Positions 60,126 to 64,000 of a stretch of 64,000 bases of DNA are shown piece after piece; within the stretch, counting starts at the first letter, position 1, and the number at the start of each line of letters is the position of its first letter. This DNA is from Blastomussa wellsi. Taxonomy: Eukaryota > Cnidaria > Anthozoa > Scleractinia > Plerogyridae. The position numbers and the translations under genes were made by a program. The DNA lies in assembly GCA_947652115.1 (NCBI GenBank), contig OX393562.1, positions 16,959,335 through 17,023,334 on the forward strand, read 5' to 3'. The notes under the pieces are model-generated. The model saw only the letters and a list, made by a program, of their open reading frames with translations, was not told the DNA's origin and did not search any database.

Positions 60126-61830
60126 AGGCTACTGTCCCACAAGGATATGAACTCCAAACTCTTGCTAAAAGTATAAAAGAAATGCTAGTTAGTGGCGGCT
60201 GGTGGGGAGGCGGTGGTTTGCACATACACTTTTTGCTTCCTTCCAAGGTTGGATTTTTTCTTTCCTTGGACTCGTCATTTTCGAGGCATCTGCAATCTAA
60301 GAGACAGAGAGCTTAAACGTTGCAGTAAAAAATATTTCCCGCCAAAAGACTTAGAAAAAATTTAATACGTGAATACAAATACAAACGCGCATGCGTACTG
60401 GTGTAAAGTTGTACCACAAAGATGAGCACTCCAAACTCTTGCTAAAAGTATAAAAGAAATGCTAGTTAGTGGCGGCTGGTGGGGAGGCGGTGGTTTGCAC
60501 ATACACTTTTTGCTTCCTTCCAAGGTTGGATTTTTTCTTTCCTTGGACTCGTCATTTTCGAGGCATCTGCAATCTAAGAGACAGAGAGCTTAAACGTTGC
60601 AGTAAAAAATATTTCCCGCCAAAAGACTTAGAAAAAATTTAATACGTGAATACAAATACAAACGCGCATGCGTACTGGTGTAAAGTTGTACCACAAAGAT
60701 GAGCACTCCAAACTCTTGCTAAAAGTATAAAAGAAATGCTAGTTAGTGTCGGCTGGTGGGGAGGCGGTGGTTTGCACATACACTTTTTGCTTCCTTCCAA
60801 GGTTGGATTTTTTCTTTCCTTGGACTCGTCATTTTCGAGGCATCTGCAATCTAAGAGACAGAGAGCTTAAACGTTGCAGTAAAAAATATTTCCCGCCAAA
60901 AGACTTAGAAAAAATTTAATACGTGAATACAAATACAAACGCGCATGCGTACTGGTGTAAAGTTGTACCACAAAGATGAGCACTCCAAACTCTTGCTAAA
61001 AGTATAAAAGAAATGCTAGTTAGTGGCGGCTGGTGGGGAGGCGGTGGTTTGCACATACACTTTTTGCTTCCTTCCAAGGTTGGTTTTTTCTTTCCTTGGA
61101 CTCGTCATTTTCGAGGCATCTGCAATCTAAGAGACAGAGAGCTTAAACGTTACAGTAACAAATATTTCCCGCCAAAAGACTTAGAAAAAATTTAATACGT
61201 GAATACAAATACAAACGCGCATGCGTACTGGTGTAAAGTTGTACCACAAAGATGAGCACTCCAAACTCTTGCTAAAAGTATAAAAGAAATGCTAGTTAGT
61301 GTCGGCTGGTGGGGAGGCGGTGGTTTGTGCATCCACTTTTTGCTTCCTTCCAAGGTTGGTTTTTTCTTTCCTTGGACTCGTCATTTTCAAGGCATCTGCA
61401 ATCAAAGAGACAGAGAGCTTAAACGTTACAGTAACAAATATTTCCCGCCAAAAGAATACAAACGTAAAGTTGTACCACAAAGATGAGCACTCCAAACTCT
61501 TGCTAAAAGTATAAAAGAAATGCTAGTTGGCGGTGGCTGGAGGTGATGTGGTTTGTACATCCTTGGACTGGTCATTTTCAAGGCATCTGAAATCTAAAAG
61601 AGACAAAGAAAGATCATAAACGTCACATTCACAAATGAACCACAAGGATGAACGTTACATCTATTTTTTGCTTCCTTCCAAGATTGAAATTATTTTTTGC
61701 TGTTTCTCCCAGAGGATCAAACGTTACACTCATAACATTTTGCCACCAAAAGACTTGGAAAATATTTATTCTTGAATGTGAACCACAAGTATGCGAACTC
61801 CAAACTCTCATCCTTGTGCTATAACTTGCA
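60105..61830 (+). repeat. 277-bp satellite array
   Basis: ACTCCAAACTCTTGCTAAAA recurs at 60151, 60428, 60705, 60982, 61258 (276-bp step) and 61489 (231-bp step after an internal deletion), then decays to about 61830. The first units are almost identical, indicating recent amplification. Each has GGCGGCTGGTGGGGAGGCGG, TTTCCCGCCAAAAGACTTAG and CGCGCATGCGTACTGG. Short ORFs inside are repeat artefacts. Confidence 0.95.
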
Positions 61831-61904
61831 TGATTCTCAGAGAACAGAGTGTTGCAATGTTATCGTTTTTATAATAAAAATATTTAAATTTTCAGGTTTC
61901 CACG

Positions 61905-62055
61905 CAAAAGGTTATTTCCGAGTTCCCTTTCACCTCTGTTTCAAAACGAATCTAAGTGCGAAACTATTCAAATGAAAAAGAGTTTGCTTTCTTTGAAAAT
62001 GATCATTACACATTTTCATATGAATGGTTTTGCACTGAGACTGCTCGTTTTCAGA
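61905..62055. repeat. Inverted repeat with CATTCATATGAA arms, copy 2
   Basis: TTCAAAACGAATCTAAGTGC and GAAACTATTCAAATGAA, mirrored by TTCATATGAATGGTTTTGCA. Same family as 46455-46600. Confidence 0.7.
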
Positions 62056-62339
62056 CTGAGGGTGAAGATATAATTTTCGGAAAAGTTCTATTACCTTGAA
62101 TGAAATCACTTATTTAACCTGTATACAAAATTCAAGCTGCCTAACGTTTTTTTGTCACAAATTTTAATTGGGATAACCTTGGATTAGACTGATTATAGCG
62201 AGGAGTGATTAAGTCTAGCTCAAACATTCCAGTTTACAGTAGAAATGATGTTAGCATTATGACTTATTCGACGGAGTTTGTCCATTCCGTTCAGAGTGGA
62301 ATTTTCACGCAGCGTTCGTAATCCTGTCGAGAAAGCCAT

Positions 62340-62900
62340 CACGAACTTAAGGTGGCTCGATCGGATTTTTGAGTGACGATACCTTTCAACTTTGAGCAGC
62401 TAGTGTACCGCCAAAGAGTATCTGACAGAAAATCGATTGCTCCAAGTGCACTAGAGAAAGATCAAAGTTTCAGATGAAATACATTTTATCGTGATCGGAG
62501 TTACCATAGCAACGTACTGACGTCATGCCCACTTTACTCGAAAGCCAATCGATCTTGCTGTTGTTGCCTTAAAGAAAACAAAAAAGGTATACTAAAATTG
62601 TACCAAATCGTTTCTTACTTTCCATGTCCACATTGGCATCTAAACTAACCACGCATCAACTTGGTATTTATCTTCAGTCAAATTTGAATCACATTTGCTA
62701 TGCTAACACGGTTGGCGCAGTGGTTTGGTGCGTTCTTACTCACTCCGAGGCCGAAGTCTCGAGGTGAGTGGTCAAAAGTTCAAACCTCGGACGTTGCACA
62801 TACGTTGGCCTTTTTTTCTTTCCTTTAACAGTAAAAAATAAATTGGCCATTCTTGCTGTCATATCTTTTTTTTTATAAAAAATAAGATCACTTATTCTAA
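62340..62900 (+). mobile_element. Interspersed element with tRNA-like head
   Basis: A tRNA-like segment at 62705-62800 has an A box (TGGCGCAGTGG) and B box (GTTCAAACC) with a longer than usual spacing, GAGTGGTCAAAAGTTCAAAC. The preceding 62340-62700 resembles an interspersed repeat body (AAGGTGGCTCGATCGG). A T/A-rich tail follows. Family not recognised. Confidence 0.5.
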
Positions 62901-63445
62901 CAAGAAAAAAAAAACTGGCGGCAGATAGTAAATATAAATGTTCAATAGGTTACGAAAATTTGGCTTTAGCATCAGATTTTCGTGATTTTCAGGGGAAATT
63001 TCTGATGAAGTTCCACAAGGCATGTGTCGCCATGTTCATCGAACTTAAGACAAATTTTGATTCGAGTAGTAGATATTTTGCTTGCGACTTCGTTTTTACT
63101 GAATTGCTGGGAAGAAAATTAAAGATTGTTGGAAACTAAAGTTTTCGAACAGAAAAACAAACTTAACTAACTCGTTTGTTCGTTTCTTGTGGTATGAAGA
63201 GTTAGACTATGATTACAAAATATAAAAATCTGGCACCAGCAGTTCTAGGTACTATTATGTTTTGAACAGATTTATCAACCAGCCAGCTTCAACTAAGATT
63301 TTTAAATGGCTACCTTTAAAAACCGTTAACTAATACAATCAAGGTTATCTAAACGACCTCAGATATCACAGTACCAAAAGCCGGTGTTAGGCTGAGCTTT
63401 TTGAACGATAACGCACACATCTGATAAAACAAAAATAAAGATTTA

Positions 63446-63901
63446 TTAGACCATATTCACGATAGCCGCCATGATGGTTTTCGTATTGTAATGCAAATTA
63501 GCCACGTTGTCTGCAAGGGGGCAAATATTTAATTGATGCTGTCTCTCGGTAAAGCGGACGGTCAAAATAGTGAATTATCTGTGGAAAAGTCACATTTGAG
63601 AGCCAAGTTATGGAATAATGATTTCATTATAAGGTTATTTTGAAATAGTTACTCGATACCTTTACTTGTTTACTACACAAGCCGTTTTCTTTTTTACGAA
63701 AGTGTCAAAATTGCGTTAAACTTATAATATTTAGACCACAAAACAGAAACCAAAGCAAGGCTATGAAAAAAATTGTCAGACATGATAAGGAACCAGCTGA
63801 AATTTGTCGAGTTTGGTTTTTTTGTCCCCTCACAAATCACGTGCCTAATTTGCATAACAATGTGAAAACAAACATGGCGGCTATCGTGAATAAGGTCTAT
63901 T
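63446..63901. mobile_element. Foldback element, arms about 60 bp
   Basis: TAGACCATATTCACGATAGC and its mirror GCTATCGTGAATAAGGTCTA end the element. The arms share CCGCCATG and TAATGCAAATTAG-type sequence. Interior of 330 bp has no ORF. Confidence 0.85.
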
Positions 63902-64000
63902 TCTTTTACGAAAACACGGGTTTAATAAAAAAGCTAACTTGAAAGCATTGTTTCTAGTTTCTCATGGGACTAAATGGTCCCAAGAGAAATCAAAACAGTG

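Noticed and set aside
61013..61514. Repeated 60-71 codon frames
   Set aside because: Products of the 277-bp satellite; the same frame recurs with each unit.

Overview
This is a eukaryotic, intron-rich and AT-rich genomic window. The protein matches, the very dense short interspersed elements and foldback elements, and the intron sizes fit an anthozoan cnidarian (stony coral or sea anemone). That assignment is an inference; no rRNA or mitochondrial marker is present. There is no operon, CRISPR array or bacterial feature.

One gene dominates. From about 5.07 kb to 53.1 kb, on the plus strand, lies a dysferlin/myoferlin-type (DysF-containing) ferlin. I could place 54 coding exons. All 53 junctions are phase-consistent, every intron begins GT and ends AG, and the joined frame has 5730 nt (1909 codons plus stop). 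Domain order is proline/glutamate-rich linker, C2B, FerI, C2C, FerA, FerB, nested DysF, C2D, C2E, C2F, C2G, a single C-terminal membrane anchor and a short lumenal/extracellular tail. The protein would sit on plasma or vesicle membranes and act in calcium-triggered membrane fusion and repair, as known for the family. The first C2 domain (C2A) was not found. The first coding exon has an in-frame stop just upstream of a well-placed ATG, so the transcript either starts here as a C2A-less form or receives C2A exons from outside the window.

1-5 kb: upstream flank with foldback elements, a 70-bp minisatellite (2.5-2.87 kb) and a LINE C-terminal remnant. 5.3-10.1 kb (introns 1 and 2): a stack of DNA-transposon-like inverted-repeat elements, including a three-level nested insertion with an 8-bp target duplication, and an RTE-type reverse-transcriptase remnant. 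11.2-12.6 kb: a GIY-YIG endonuclease remnant (minus strand) between oppositely oriented arrays of short repeats, then a tRNA-derived SINE. 12.8-29 kb: C2B to FerB exons with many hairpin elements. 29.7-31.56 kb: a 5'-truncated, decayed L1-like retrotransposon flanked by a 13-bp target-site duplication. 31.7-53.1 kb: DysF to membrane-anchor exons, with SINEs, a 360-bp tandem duplication, a tRNA-like pseudogene and more foldbacks.

53.1-64 kb: the ferlin 3' end with a polyadenylation signal at 53,566, then a mostly non-coding flank. It holds three similar ATG-containing exon-like segments (54.9, 56.5 and 58.0 kb) that could feed one small four-exon ORF, a 277-bp satellite array with an inverted leading copy (59.8-61.8 kb), a SINE at 62.7 kb and a 456-bp foldback element at 63.4-63.9 kb.

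I see no evidence of a new multi-gene system. The more unusual signals are the C2A-less ferlin start, the nested transposon stack, the triplicated first-exon-like segments and the GIY-YIG remnant framed by inverted short-repeat arrays.
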